Shown piece by piece: positions 27,237-36,322 of a stretch of 64,000 bases of DNA (positions are counted from its first letter, which is position 1; every line of letters begins with the position of its first letter). The DNA lies in the NCBI GenBank assembly GCA_041568735.1, contig JBFFZG010000001.1, forward strand, positions 4,583-68,582. The letters are read 5' to 3'. The notes below the pieces were generated by a model, which was given only the letters and a program-made list of their open reading frames with translations, made no database searches and was not told the DNA's origin. A program made the translations under genes and the position numbers. This stretch comes from WTJY01 sp041568735. GTDB lineage: Bacteria; Chloroflexota; Anaerolineae; Promineifilales; Promineifilaceae.

Positions 27237-28376
27237 ATGCGTGAAATCGGTATCGACTGCCGCCTCCCGTTTTATCAGCGGGGCGGTATCAGCCAGTATA
27301 TCCTCCAGCTCATCAAGGCCATCGGGCGCCAGAAGACGTCGGACCATTTCTCCCTCTTTCAGATGAGAAAAGACCCGGATAATCTCGCGGCGGCCGCCGG
27401 CAATCCCCCTTTTTCCCGGGTTGACGTCCTCACCCCCTGCCACCACCGGCTGGAGCCTTGGGCGCTCGGGCTGGAAATCATGGCCCACCGGCCGCCGGTC
27501 GACCTTTTTCACAGCCCGGATTTCATTCCCCCTCGCCTGCGGGGAGTAAAGCGGGTCATCACCGTCCACGATTTAAATTTCTGGTTTTTTCCCGAATTTC
27601 TGACCGCCGGCAGCCGGCGCTACTACCGGGATCAGATCGAATGGGCCGTCAGCACAGCTGATCACATCTCGGCCGACAGTGAGCAAACCCGGCAAGACCT
27701 GATCGAGCAGCTGGCCGTGCCGCCGGAGCGGGTGACGACGGTCTATCTGGCGGTCGACGATCTATACCGGCGGACCTACGAGGCGGCGGAAATCGCGGCG
27801 ACGCTGGAAAAATATCGCCTGCAGGCCGGCTTTATTCTCGTCGTCGGAACGCTGGAGCCGAGAAAAAACCTGCCGATGCTGTTCGAAGCCTATCACCGGG
27901 CGCGGAAGAAAGAGGGTCTGGCCGTTCCGCTGGTTCTGGTCGGCCGCCGCGGCTGGCTCGATGAGGAGATCTTTGCCGCCATCCCGCGGCTGGAGCTCCA
28001 ATCCGCTGTGCACCATCTGCCGCAGGTCACCAATCTCGAGCTGGCTCACCTCTACCAGGCGGCCGGCCTGCTGGCCACCCCTTCTCACTACGAGGGCTTT
28101 GGTCTGCCGGCGCTGGAGGCGATCACCGGCGGCTGCCCGGTCGTGGTCAGCGATCGCGGCTCCCTGCCGGAAATCGCCGGAGATGCCGGGCTGATCCTCC
28201 CCCCGGATGAGCCGCAGGCCTGGGCCGAGGCGCTCGTCCGGGTTCTCGTCGATAAATCACTACGCGAAAAGATGGTGGCCGCCGGCCGCCGCCACGCCGC
28301 CCGTTTTTCCTGGGAAAAAGCCGCCGCCCAAACCCTCGCCATCTACGACCAGCTCCTGGATACGCCAACGCCATGA
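27237..28376 (+). CDS. GT4 family glycosyltransferase (mannosyltransferase-like)
   Basis: 379 residues from ATG 27237 (MREIGIDCRLPFYQRGGISQY), the usual N-terminus for this GT4 subgroup. The frame is open upstream to 27099, but that stretch looks like leader DNA. The glycine-rich G-G-I-S-Q-Y is the donor loop, and A-T-P-S-H-Y-E-G-F-G-L-P-A-L-E-A carries the E-x7-E motif. V-G-T-L-E-P-R-K-N-L is also typical of this group. It probably transfers mannose or another hexose in polysaccharide or lipid glycosylation. The stop overlaps the next gene's ATG (ATGA). Confidence 0.87.
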   Translation: MREIGIDCRLPFYQRGGISQYILQLIKAIGRQKTSDHFSLFQMRKDPDNLAAAAGNPPFSRVDVLTPCHHRLEPWALGLEIMAHRPPVDLFHSPDFIPPRLRGVKRVITVHDLNFWFFPEFLTAGSRRYYRDQIEWAVSTADHISADSEQTRQDLIEQLAVPPERVTTVYLAVDDLYRRTYEAAEIAATLEKYRLQAGFILVVGTLEPRKNLPMLFEAYHRARKKEGLAVPLVLVGRRGWLDEEIFAAIPRLELQSAVHHLPQVTNLELAHLYQAAGLLATPSHYEGFGLPALEAITGGCPVVVSDRGSLPEIAGDAGLILPPDEPQAWAEALVRVLVDKSLREKMVAAGRRHAARFSWEKAAAQTLAIYDQLLDTPTP

Positions 28377-29596
28377 ACATCCTCCTCCTCACCCCGGCCA
28401 TGCCCTACCCCCCCCAACAGGGAGCCAGCCTGCGCAACTACTATATCCTGCTCGGCCTGGCCAGCCACCATCAGGTGTCCCTCCTCTCTTTCGCCGAATC
28501 TGACCCGACGGCCGCCGCGATGGCCCATCTCAAAAGCCTCTGCGCCACCGTCGACTATGTGCCGAGCCCCGGGCGGAGCCAGGGCCAGCGGCTGAAAACC
28601 CTGCTGTTCAGCTCCCGGCCCGACATGGGGCACCGGCTGGCCAGCCCCCTCTTCGAGGCGCAGCTCCGCCGGCTGCTGACCCACGCCTATGATATCGTGC
28701 AAATCGAAGGGATTGAGCTGGCCGGCGTCATCCCCGTCATTCGCCAGGCCTCCCCTTCTTCCCGGATCGTCTTCGACAATCACAACGCCGAAACGGAGCT
28801 GCAGCGGCGGACCGCTTTGACTGATTTGAGACGCCCCGGCCGCTGGCCGGCCGCCGCCTACTCCCTGATCCAGGTCGGCAAACTCCACCGCTTTGAGCGG
28901 TGGGCCTGTGAGGCGGCCGATGCCGTGACGGCCGTCAGCGCCGCCGATGCCGCCCTGCTCGAACGGCTGGCCCCGGCCCGGCGGCGGCCGGTAACCGCCA
29001 TTCCCAACACCATCGACGTCCTGGAATATCCAACCCCCGACCGGCCCCCGCCTCGGGGTTTTGACCTGGTTTTCACCGGCAAAATGGACTTTCGCCCTAA
29101 CGTCGACGCCATGCGCTGGTTTCTGCGATCGGTCTGGCCCAGGATCCTCCGGGTGCGGCCGGCCACGACCCTGGGGATCGTCGGGCAGAAGCCCCATCCC
29201 TCCCTGCAGGCAGCTGCCCGCCAGGGCGGCGCTGGCGTGACCCTGACCGGCTTTGTCGAGTCGGTCGAACCGCACATCGCGGGGGCGGCCGTCTTCATCA
29301 TGCCCCTGCGCATGGGCAGCGGGACTCGTCTGAAGCTGCTCGAAGCGCTGGCGGCCGGCAAGGCGGTCGTCAGCACGACTCTGGGAGCCGAGGGATATGA
29401 CCTGAAGCCCGGGGAGCACCTGCTTCTGGCCGACACGCCGGCAGACTTCGCCGCGGCCGTCCTCGACCTTCTCGCCGATTCCGGTCGACGCGCCGCCCTC
29501 GGCCAGGCCGCTCGCGCATTCGCCGGCCGCTACGATTGGCGGCAGATCATCCCCCGTTTCGAAATCCTCTACCGCTCCCTCCAGCAGGAGAGCTGA
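28373..29596 (+). CDS. GT4 family glycosyltransferase
   Basis: 407 residues; the ATG overlaps the preceding stop by 4 nt (ATGA), so the two are translationally coupled. The N-terminus (MNILLLTPAMPYPPQQGASLRNYYIL) and the C-terminal M-P-L-R-M-G-S-G-T-R-L-K-L-L-E-A-L-A-A-G-K-A-V-V block belong to the GT4 branch seen in exopolysaccharide clusters (PEP-CTERM/XrtA-associated type). The first conserved Glu of E-x7-E is replaced within the M-G-S-G-T-R pattern, which is normal for that branch. With its partner it probably builds one glycan. Convergent with rpoC; the hairpin after it belongs to rpoC. Confidence 0.87.
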   Translation: MNILLLTPAMPYPPQQGASLRNYYILLGLASHHQVSLLSFAESDPTAAAMAHLKSLCATVDYVPSPGRSQGQRLKTLLFSSRPDMGHRLASPLFEAQLRRLLTHAYDIVQIEGIELAGVIPVIRQASPSSRIVFDNHNAETELQRRTALTDLRRPGRWPAAAYSLIQVGKLHRFERWACEAADAVTAVSAADAALLERLAPARRRPVTAIPNTIDVLEYPTPDRPPPRGFDLVFTGKMDFRPNVDAMRWFLRSVWPRILRVRPATTLGIVGQKPHPSLQAAARQGGAGVTLTGFVESVEPHIAGAAVFIMPLRMGSGTRLKLLEALAAGKAVVSTTLGAEGYDLKPGEHLLLADTPADFAAAVLDLLADSGRRAALGQAARAFAGRYDWRQIIPRFEILYRSLQQES

Positions 29597-29614
29597 CCGA
29601 GGCGTTTGACCCGT

Positions 29615-29660
29615 GCTCAAACAAACAAAAAGAGCCGGATGTGCGGACACATCCGGCTCT
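29615..29660 (-). terminator. rpoC intrinsic terminator
   Basis: A perfect 13-bp inverted repeat AGAGCCGGATGTG / CACATCCGGCTCT (29631-29643 and 29648-29660) with a 4-nt loop. On the minus strand it is followed by TTTTTGTTTGTTTG, so it terminates rpoC, whose stop is 33 nt upstream. There is no T-run on the plus-strand side. Confidence 0.9.
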
Positions 29661-29692
29661 CGTCTGTCGAGATCAGTCAGAAAGGAAGCCGC

Positions 29693-32600
29693 CTAATCGC
29701 TGGCCGGCTCTGCCCCCGTTTCGGTGCGGGCGATTTCTTCCATCTCCCGCCGTGCCTTGGCCTCAGCGGCCGCCTGCGCCAGCGCATCCAGGATGGCCGG
29801 GTCGGTATTGTCGTCAATCAGAACCTTGGTCGGGTCGAGGTTTTCCAGGTCGATGACTTCGACCTCCTCTTCGACTTCCTTCTCGGCCTGCGCCTGGAAG
29901 AAACCGGTGCCGGCCGGAATTAGCTTGCCGATGATGACATTTTCCTTCAAACCAACCAGCTCGTCTTCCTTGCCGGCGATGGCCGCCCCGGCCAGCACCT
30001 TGATCGTGTGCTGGAAGGAGCTGGCCGACAGGAAGCTGTCGGTCTCGAGCGACGCCTTGCTGATTCCCAGGAGGACCGAGCGGGCCGTGGCCGGCTGGCC
30101 GCCTTCCGCTTCGACTTCGGCGTTCATTTCCTCGAACACCTTGGCGTCCACGAGCTCACCGGGCAGCAGCTCGGTGTCGCCCGGAGCGGTCACCTGCACC
30201 CGGCTCAGCATTTTGCGGATGATGAGCTCGAAATGCTTGTCGTTGATGTTCTGACCCTGCGGCTGGTACACATTCTGCACCTCGCGCAGGAGGTACTGAG
30301 TGACGGCGTCGCGCCCCTGGATCTCCAGGATGCTGTGCGGGTTCTTCGACCCTTCGGTCAGCCGGTCCCCGGCCGCCACCCGATCGTTGTCGCTGACTAC
30401 CAGGCGCATGCCGGCGGAAATTTCGTAGTCGTGCTCCTCGCGGCTTTCCCAGGTGACCTTGATCTGGCCGTCTTTGAGCAGCCTGACCTGGCCGCCATGG
30501 CGGGCGGTGATCACTTCTCCTTCCGTTTCGGCCAGGATATCGCCGACACCGACGGTATCGCCGTCGGCGGCCTTCACGTCCCACCCTTCTGGCAGGTCAT
30601 AGAGGTCATCGATGAGCTGGGAATTGGTCACGACGACGTGGCGCACTCCATCTACCAGGCGCACCTCGACGGTCCCATCGATTTCCGAAATGACCGCCTC
30701 CCCTTTTGGTTTCTGGCGGGCCTCGAAAAGCTCCTCCACCCGGGGCAGACCCTGGGTGATGTCGCCGCTGGCCTGAGCGGTACCGCCGGTGTGGAAGGTC
30801 CGCAGTGTCAGCTGGGTGCCCGGTTCGCCAATCGACTGAGCGGCGATAATCCCGACCGCCACCCCCTGCTCGACCGGCCGGCCGTCGGCCAGGTCAATGC
30901 CGTAGCACTTGGCGCACACGCCGAGGCGAAGGTCGCAGGTCATGGGGGAGAAGACGTGAATATCCTCGAAGCCAGCCTCGTCGATGATTTCAGAGGCCTC
31001 GTCGGAGATCAGCTCCCCGGCTTCGACGATGATTTCCCCGGTTTCCGGATGGACGACGGCGTTCACCGCGGTCCGGCCGTAAACCCGGTCGGCCAGGGTC
31101 TGCTTGCCGAAGTTTTCTGAGCGGCGGATGATGATTCCGGTGGTGGCGCCGCAGTCTTCCAAAGAAATGATCAGATCCTGGGCCACGTCGACCAGGCGGC
31201 GGGTGAGGTACCCGGCGTCGGCCGTTCGCAGCGCCGTGTCGGCCAGACCTTTGCGCGAGCCGTGCGTGGAAATGAAGTACTCCAGCGCGGTCAGCCCCTG
31301 GCGGAAGTTGGAGGTGATCGGCACGGCGATGATCCGCCCCTGCGGGTCGGCCATCAGGCCGCGCATCCCGGCCAGCTGGGTGATCGGGCCGAAACCGCCC
31401 TTCGTCGACCCGGAAAGGGCCATCATGGCGATCGGACCCGACTTATCCATGGCGTCCCGGACGGCCCGTTCGACCTGGTCCTTGGCGCCATTCCACTGCT
31501 CGATCGTCCGCTGGTACTGCTCGTCCTCGGTCAGCAGACCGCGGCGGTACTGCCGGTCGATCTGCTCGACGCGTTCCCGGGCGGTGTCGAGAATCGACTC
31601 CCGCTCGTCCGGCACCTTCAGGTCGAAGAGGGCCATGGTCACCCCGGAATAGGTGGCGTACTGGAAGCCGACATCCTTGATTTTGTCGGCCGTCTTGACC
31701 GTCACCTTGTCCCCGAGCCGGCGGTAAATCCGGTCGAGGAGGGTGTTGACCTGGCCCTTGGCCAGGGATTCATTGGTAAAGCGGAATTCCCGCGGGAGCG
31801 CACGATTAAAGATCACCCGGCCGGCCGACGTCTCGATCACGCGGCGGCGCGCGCGGCCGTCGGCGTAGCGGATCCCTTTTTCGTCAAAATAAGTCGAGGT
31901 CAGCAGATTGATTTTGGTGTGAATGTCGATCATCCCGAGCTGGAAGGCCATTTCCACCTCGTCCAGGCTGCTGAAATTGCGCCCTTCCCCTTTGCGGCCG
32001 TCAAACATCTGGGTCAGGTAGTAGACGCCGAGAACCATGTCCTTCGATGGGCCGACGATCGTCGCCCCATCGGCCGGCTTCAACAGGTTGTTGGTCGCCA
32101 GCATGAGTTCTTTGGCTTCGGTAACCGCCTTTTCAGAAAGCGGCACGTGCACGGCCATCTGGTCCCCGTCGAAGTCGGCATTGAAGGCCGAGCAGACGAG
32201 CGGGTGGAGCTGAATGGCCTTGCCTTCCACCAGTTTGGGCATAAAGGCCTGGATCCCAAGCCGGTGCAGCGTCGGCGCCCGGTTGAGGAGGATCGGCCGT
32301 CCCTGGATGACTTCCTCCAGGACCTCCCAGACCTCCGGCGGCTGCCGTTCGATGACCCGCTTGGCCCCTTTTACATTGCTGGCGTAGCCGTAGTGAATGA
32401 GCCGGCTGATGACGAACGGCCGGAAAAGCTCGAGCGCCATGACTTTCGGCAGGCCGCATTCCCCCATGCGCAGCTTGGGACCGACGACGATGACCGAACG
32501 GCCGGAGTAGTCGACGCGCTTGCCCAGCAGATTGCGGCGGAAGCGCCCTTTCTTCCCTTTCAGCATGTCCGAGAGGGATTTCAGCTCACGGCGGCCGCGG

Positions 32601-34048
32601 CGACTGAGCGCCTTGCCCCGGTGGCTGTTGTCGATCAGACTGTCGACCGCTTCCTGGAGCATCCGCTTTTCGTTGCGGATGATGACGTCCGGCGCCCCGA
32701 GCTCGAGCAGCCGCTTGAGCCGGTTGTTGCGGTTGATGACGCGCCGGTAAAGGTCGTTGAGGTCGGAGGTGGCGAAGCGGCCGCCATCGAGCTGGACCAT
32801 CGGCCGCAGATCGGGCGGGATAACCGGCAGCACAGTCAGGATCATCCATTCCGGCCGGTTGCCGCTCTTGCGCAGTGCTTCGACGACCATCAGGCGGCGG
32901 GTCGCCCGCTTGGCGGCCTGCTTGGAGCGGCTCGTCCGCACCTCGCGCCAGAGCTCCCGGGAGAGGGTCTCCAGATCCATCGAGCGCAGGATATCATGGA
33001 AGGCCTCGGCCCCCATGCCGGCTTTAAAAACGTTGCCGAATTTGCTCTTGTATTCGCGGTATTCCGTTTCATTAAGGAACTGCCCCTGGACCAGCCCCTC
33101 GAGCTGTTCCCGGGTCAGGATTCCCTGCTGGCGCAGCCGCTCCATATCGCCGGCCATCTGGTCCCGGTAGCGCATGGCGACGCCGGCCGCTTCTTCGCGC
33201 AGCTGGTTGATTTCACGCTCCAGGTCGGCCCCATGAGCCTGGCGCTCCGCCTCGTTTTCCTGCTGAATCTGGTTGAGCCGATCCGTCGTGATATCTTTGA
33301 CCATGGCGGTGTGCTCGCGGCCAATTTTATCCCCTTCTTTGGCGATCACGACGTTGTTCAGGGAGATCTCTTCTTTGGTTTTTTTGTCTTTCAGATTGCC
33401 GAGGCGGGTTTCAATCGCCTTGGCTTCCTGGACAGCCTCGTCGGTGGCCGCGGCCAGCCGCTCATCAAAGGTTTCCTTCAGGCTGCTCATTTCGGCTTCC
33501 AGTTCGGCCAGCCGCTGATTCAGCTCCTGGTTTTCCTGGTCGACCTTGAGCTGCATCTCCTCGTCCATGCGCGCTTCGGCCTCTTCGAGCTCCTCCTGCA
33601 GGCGGGTCAGCGCCCGCTGGCGCGCATCTTCGTCGACGGAAATCACGACATACTGGGCGAAGTAGAGGACCCGGTCGAGGTTGCGCCGGGAGATATTGAG
33701 CAGAAGCCCCAGGTAGCTCGGCACCCGCCGGGTGTACCAGACATGGGCCACCGGAGCCGCCAGTTCGATATGCCCCAGCCGTTCGCGGCGGACGGAAGAT
33801 CGGGTGACTTCCACGCCGCATTTGTCACAGACGATGCCACGATAGCGAATATTTTTGTATTTTCCGCAGTAGCACTGCCAGTCGCGCGTTGGTCCAAAAA
33901 TCGCCTCGCAAAACAACCCATCTTTTTCCGGGCGGAGACGACGATAGTTGATCGTCTCCGGTTTTGTCACTTCACCATACGACCAGGAACGGATGTGATC
34001 GGGTGAAGCAAGGCTGATACGCAAAGAACGGAATTCGGTGTTTTCCAC
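29693..34048 (-). CDS. rpoC: DNA-directed RNA polymerase subunit beta'
   Basis: 1451 residues from GTG 34048, chosen because GGGAGG lies 6-7 nt ahead; a TTG seven codons upstream is in frame but would swallow the SD. The zinc ribbon C-Y-C-G-K-(x)n-C-D-K-C-G is near residue 60. The catalytic N-A-D-F-D-G-D-Q-M is near residue 625, and the second zinc cluster is C-D-L-R-L-G-V-C-A-K-C. Between about residues 125 and 320 there is a long charged, helical insertion (rich in Glu, Gln, Arg) relative to the E. coli layout. rpoB is not next to it: the gene upstream is an unrelated small protein. It stands alone with its own promoter, leader and terminator. Confidence 0.97.
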   Translation of the reverse strand: MENTEFRSLRISLASPDHIRSWSYGEVTKPETINYRRLRPEKDGLFCEAIFGPTRDWQCYCGKYKNIRYRGIVCDKCGVEVTRSSVRRERLGHIELAAPVAHVWYTRRVPSYLGLLLNISRRNLDRVLYFAQYVVISVDEDARQRALTRLQEELEEAEARMDEEMQLKVDQENQELNQRLAELEAEMSSLKETFDERLAAATDEAVQEAKAIETRLGNLKDKKTKEEISLNNVVIAKEGDKIGREHTAMVKDITTDRLNQIQQENEAERQAHGADLEREINQLREEAAGVAMRYRDQMAGDMERLRQQGILTREQLEGLVQGQFLNETEYREYKSKFGNVFKAGMGAEAFHDILRSMDLETLSRELWREVRTSRSKQAAKRATRRLMVVEALRKSGNRPEWMILTVLPVIPPDLRPMVQLDGGRFATSDLNDLYRRVINRNNRLKRLLELGAPDVIIRNEKRMLQEAVDSLIDNSHRGKALSRRGRRELKSLSDMLKGKKGRFRRNLLGKRVDYSGRSVIVVGPKLRMGECGLPKVMALELFRPFVISRLIHYGYASNVKGAKRVIERQPPEVWEVLEEVIQGRPILLNRAPTLHRLGIQAFMPKLVEGKAIQLHPLVCSAFNADFDGDQMAVHVPLSEKAVTEAKELMLATNNLLKPADGATIVGPSKDMVLGVYYLTQMFDGRKGEGRNFSSLDEVEMAFQLGMIDIHTKINLLTSTYFDEKGIRYADGRARRRVIETSAGRVIFNRALPREFRFTNESLAKGQVNTLLDRIYRRLGDKVTVKTADKIKDVGFQYATYSGVTMALFDLKVPDERESILDTARERVEQIDRQYRRGLLTEDEQYQRTIEQWNGAKDQVERAVRDAMDKSGPIAMMALSGSTKGGFGPITQLAGMRGLMADPQGRIIAVPITSNFRQGLTALEYFISTHGSRKGLADTALRTADAGYLTRRLVDVAQDLIISLEDCGATTGIIIRRSENFGKQTLADRVYGRTAVNAVVHPETGEIIVEAGELISDEASEIIDEAGFEDIHVFSPMTCDLRLGVCAKCYGIDLADGRPVEQGVAVGIIAAQSIGEPGTQLTLRTFHTGGTAQASGDITQGLPRVEELFEARQKPKGEAVISEIDGTVEVRLVDGVRHVVVTNSQLIDDLYDLPEGWDVKAADGDTVGVGDILAETEGEVITARHGGQVRLLKDGQIKVTWESREEHDYEISAGMRLVVSDNDRVAAGDRLTEGSKNPHSILEIQGRDAVTQYLLREVQNVYQPQGQNINDKHFELIIRKMLSRVQVTAPGDTELLPGELVDAKVFEEMNAEVEAEGGQPATARSVLLGISKASLETDSFLSASSFQHTIKVLAGAAIAGKEDELVGLKENVIIGKLIPAGTGFFQAQAEKEVEEEVEVIDLENLDPTKVLIDDNTDPAILDALAQAAAEAKARREMEEIARTETGAEPASD

Positions 34049-34376
34049 TGGGTGACCTCCCAAAGTCAACGATTATTCTAAGCTCCGACACCGCATTGAA
34101 ATATCTTGAACGGAGTTTCGCTTGTGAGGCTGACCCCACAGAAACGGAGATGGACATGCAGACCCGGCTCGACACCTGTTAACCCCGGTCTCCATGCAGT
34201 TGAATTTGCTGCCATTTAAATTCGATTCGATGAAATGAAATTTTTAGGACGGGCGCAGGCCGCCATCGCCCACCTGCCAGCAGTTCCTAAACGCGCAAAA
34301 GAGCGTATGGCCAGAGGCCAACGCTCTCGGTTGCCTGAATTGGATTGCTATTATTCTTTCACCGCCAACGGTATCT
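34049..34376 (-). promoter_or_regulatory. Long structured 5' leader of rpoC
   Basis: About 320 nt separate the predicted transcription start (near 34370) from the GTG. No credible open reading frame fills it. It holds a terminator-like hairpin (34297-34326) and an imperfect inverted repeat around 34154-34196 (CATGCAGACC against GGTCTCCATG). This is the kind of space where polymerase-subunit autoregulation or attenuation could act; no known riboswitch or ribosomal-protein site is recognised. Confidence 0.5.
34297..34326 (-). terminator. Terminator-like hairpin inside the rpoC leader
   Basis: Minus strand: GAGCGTTGGCC, loop TCT, GGCCATACGCTC with one mismatch, then TTTTGCGCG. It sits about 45 nt downstream of the predicted start of rpoC transcription, so it would act as an attenuator. 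It might also stop read-through from the upstream xseA-prfB operon. Confidence 0.55.
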
Positions 34377-34404
34377 ATTATAGTTTCGGGGCGTTCGGTG
34401 TCAA
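34377..34404 (-). promoter_or_regulatory. Perfect consensus promoter of rpoC
   Basis: On the minus strand TTGACA (34399-34404), a 16-nt spacer and TATAAT (34377-34382): both hexamers match the sigma-70/sigma-A consensus exactly. Position and strand point to rpoC. Confidence 0.8.
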
Positions 34405-34517
34405 ACTTAGAAATATACATCTAATCTTCGAATTCCGCAACCCCCCAATTTTCACCGGATTTCCCGCAGGGCAGGTCGAGGCCGCCCGGGCCGCCCCCCG
34501 TTTTTCTCATCTGCCGC

Positions 34518-34934
34518 TCATACAGAACGGCCGGCCAGCAGGCGTGTCGCCGCGGATCGCAGCGCCTGGGCCAGGCGCCGGGTCCGGCTCGGCCGCGGCC
34601 GGAAGGGGCGCCTGAGGCGCTTCTCCCACCAGGGGCCCCCCCGATACTCGAGGAGCTGCCACCCCTGCCGGCGCAGATCGGTCACCAGGTCCTCGACCAT
34701 CCCGTCGAGGGCGGGCAGGCGGCGGGTGGAAAAAATATCGACGCCCATAACCGTGCTGGCCATGGGAATCTCGCGGGAGGTCGCCGCGATGTAGGAGCCG
34801 TCTGGCCCGGAGGCGACGGCCCTGAAATAGGTCCAGGCCAGGGCTGGCATGCCGATTTGTCCCGCCGTGCCCAGATCATTGCGCAGCCGGATTTCGACCT
34901 GGCAGTACTCCCACTGCTCGCCGGCGGCGGTCAT
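34518..34934 (-). CDS. Small DUF4177-like protein, function unknown
   Basis: 138 residues from ATG 34934, which overlaps the upstream gene's TGA as ATGA. The frame is open further upstream, but the coupling makes this start likely. The opening W-E-Y-C-Q-V-E-I-R-L and the later L-R-R-Q-G-W-Q-L-L-E recall DUF4177-type proteins (W-E-Y-K-V ... G-W-E-L). The C-terminus is very Arg-rich (RPRPSRTRRLAQALRSAATR), suggesting contact with nucleic acid or membrane phosphate. No transmembrane helix. It probably works with the 431-residue partner encoded just before it. Confidence 0.65.
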   Translation of the reverse strand: MTAAGEQWEYCQVEIRLRNDLGTAGQIGMPALAWTYFRAVASGPDGSYIAATSREIPMASTVMGVDIFSTRRLPALDGMVEDLVTDLRRQGWQLLEYRGGPWWEKRLRRPFRPRPSRTRRLAQALRSAATRLLAGRSV

Positions 34935-36226
34935 GTCCCGGCCGGCGGCCTGGTGGCCGTCACCGTCGACCCGCAAAAATCACAGACGACCCGGCTGACC
35001 CCCCGCGGCTGAATCGGAATGGCGGCGAAGCAGAAGGGACATTTTTCCGGCAGGGCAGCTGTGCTGGCGGCCGCCGTCTCCGCTTCTTCGACAAATGCCT
35101 CGGCCCGGTCCCGGTCGATTTCACCGGTCTGCACCCGCTTGATCATCGCCGCCCAGGCGGCCGATTCGTGCCCCAGGATGTGGAAACGGGCCCGCGACAT
35201 GGGTGCGCTGGCGCTGAAAATGAGCTCCAGGATGTCGTCCTTGCGCATGCTGAGGAAGCCCCGCCCCTCTTTCGCATGGGCGACCTCCTGGATTTCGCGA
35301 ACCGGCACGTCGATCAACAGTTTCTGGAGAACCTCTGAGTCGGTCGTGATGAACAGAAATTTCTTGGTGGCTACTTCTTCTTTTTGCTCGAAGAGCAGCC
35401 GCTGGTCGGTCAGGTAGAGGATGCCGTCCGGCCCGTCATCTTTGCCATCCTGCTCCCACTCCGCTTCCACGGCCAGGAGCGGCCCTTCGGCTGGATGCAG
35501 TTTAATTTCCGGCGACTGCTCGAGGTGCTGAATCATCCACTCCGCCCGGTGCACCGCGACCTGGACTTCGCCCAGGCCGGCCTGCGTTCCCTGGAAGAGC
35601 GAGCTGACACTCCCCCGAACCGAGGCCACCGCCTGGCGGGCGGACTGGAGCGCCGATTCGGCCTGGTCGAGCAGCGGCGCGCTCGGCCGTCCCATCTGGC
35701 CGATAAACTGCTGCACCGGGTGCAGCTGACGGTCGAGCTGGAAAATCCCCTCTCGCAGCTGGCGTTCGATCGTCGGGCGCACCCGGGTGTCCCATTCGTC
35801 GTCCAGCGACTCGAGCCGATCCTCCAGCTGCCCGGCGTGGACATACCCGCGCCGGCGGAGATCATCGAGCTGGGCCGGCAGGCGGGTAAACTGCTCCTCA
35901 ATCCGGCCAAGCTCCTGGTAGATATCCTCGAGATTGGCCTCGCGATCGACCCGCAAAAATTCGTTTTCCAGAGACTGAAAGCGCACCAGCAGCGGATCGA
36001 CCTCGGCCGCCGGCGCCTGCCGCCGCATAACCGGTGGAGGAACGGCCCGCGGCCCCGGTCGGGGCAGCGGGTTGGATGCCCGGGCGGCCGCCCGCACGGC
36101 CTGGTTTTTGCGCCGGTTGTTGAGCTGGCGCCGTCGAAAGACATCCTCGGCCGAGGGGCGAGCCGGACGCGAGGCGCCGGCGCGGGGTTTCGAGCCCTTC
36201 CCTTTTTGACCGCGTCCGAGAGACAT
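34931..36226 (-). CDS. Coiled-coil / PH-like / zinc-ribbon protein, function unknown
   Basis: 431 residues. A basic, low-complexity N-terminus (1-70) is followed by a helical coiled-coil stretch (about 75-260). Next comes a GRAM/PH-like beta region (about 265-390; G-I-L-Y-L-T-D-Q-R-L-L-F-E-Q is its signature strand pair), and finally a zinc ribbon C-P-F-C ... C-D-F-C-G. PH-like plus zinc ribbon suggests a scaffold that senses lipid or protein. It starts 97 nt after prfB and is coupled by ATGA to the 138-residue gene. No named family recognised. Confidence 0.7.
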   Translation of the reverse strand: MSLGRGQKGKGSKPRAGASRPARPSAEDVFRRRQLNNRRKNQAVRAAARASNPLPRPGPRAVPPPVMRRQAPAAEVDPLLVRFQSLENEFLRVDREANLEDIYQELGRIEEQFTRLPAQLDDLRRRGYVHAGQLEDRLESLDDEWDTRVRPTIERQLREGIFQLDRQLHPVQQFIGQMGRPSAPLLDQAESALQSARQAVASVRGSVSSLFQGTQAGLGEVQVAVHRAEWMIQHLEQSPEIKLHPAEGPLLAVEAEWEQDGKDDGPDGILYLTDQRLLFEQKEEVATKKFLFITTDSEVLQKLLIDVPVREIQEVAHAKEGRGFLSMRKDDILELIFSASAPMSRARFHILGHESAAWAAMIKRVQTGEIDRDRAEAFVEEAETAAASTAALPEKCPFCFAAIPIQPRGVSRVVCDFCGSTVTATRPPAGT

Positions 36227-36322
36227 GAGTTTGCTCCTTGTTGAAAGGGCAGCCAGGGCTGCCCGGTTGGGTTCGCTGCCTGTCAGCGAGGGCGACGCGG
36301 CGGCCTCCTCCCGCTGACCCTG

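Noticed and set aside
31262..34006. A 914-codon open frame on the plus strand
   Set aside because: Antisense of rpoC; the reading shows no family motif, while the opposite strand has NADFDGDQM and zinc ligands.
34235..34615. A 126-codon open frame on the plus strand upstream of rpoC
   Set aside because: No SD and no recognisable domain. It runs through the rpoC promoter and leader and into the end of another gene.
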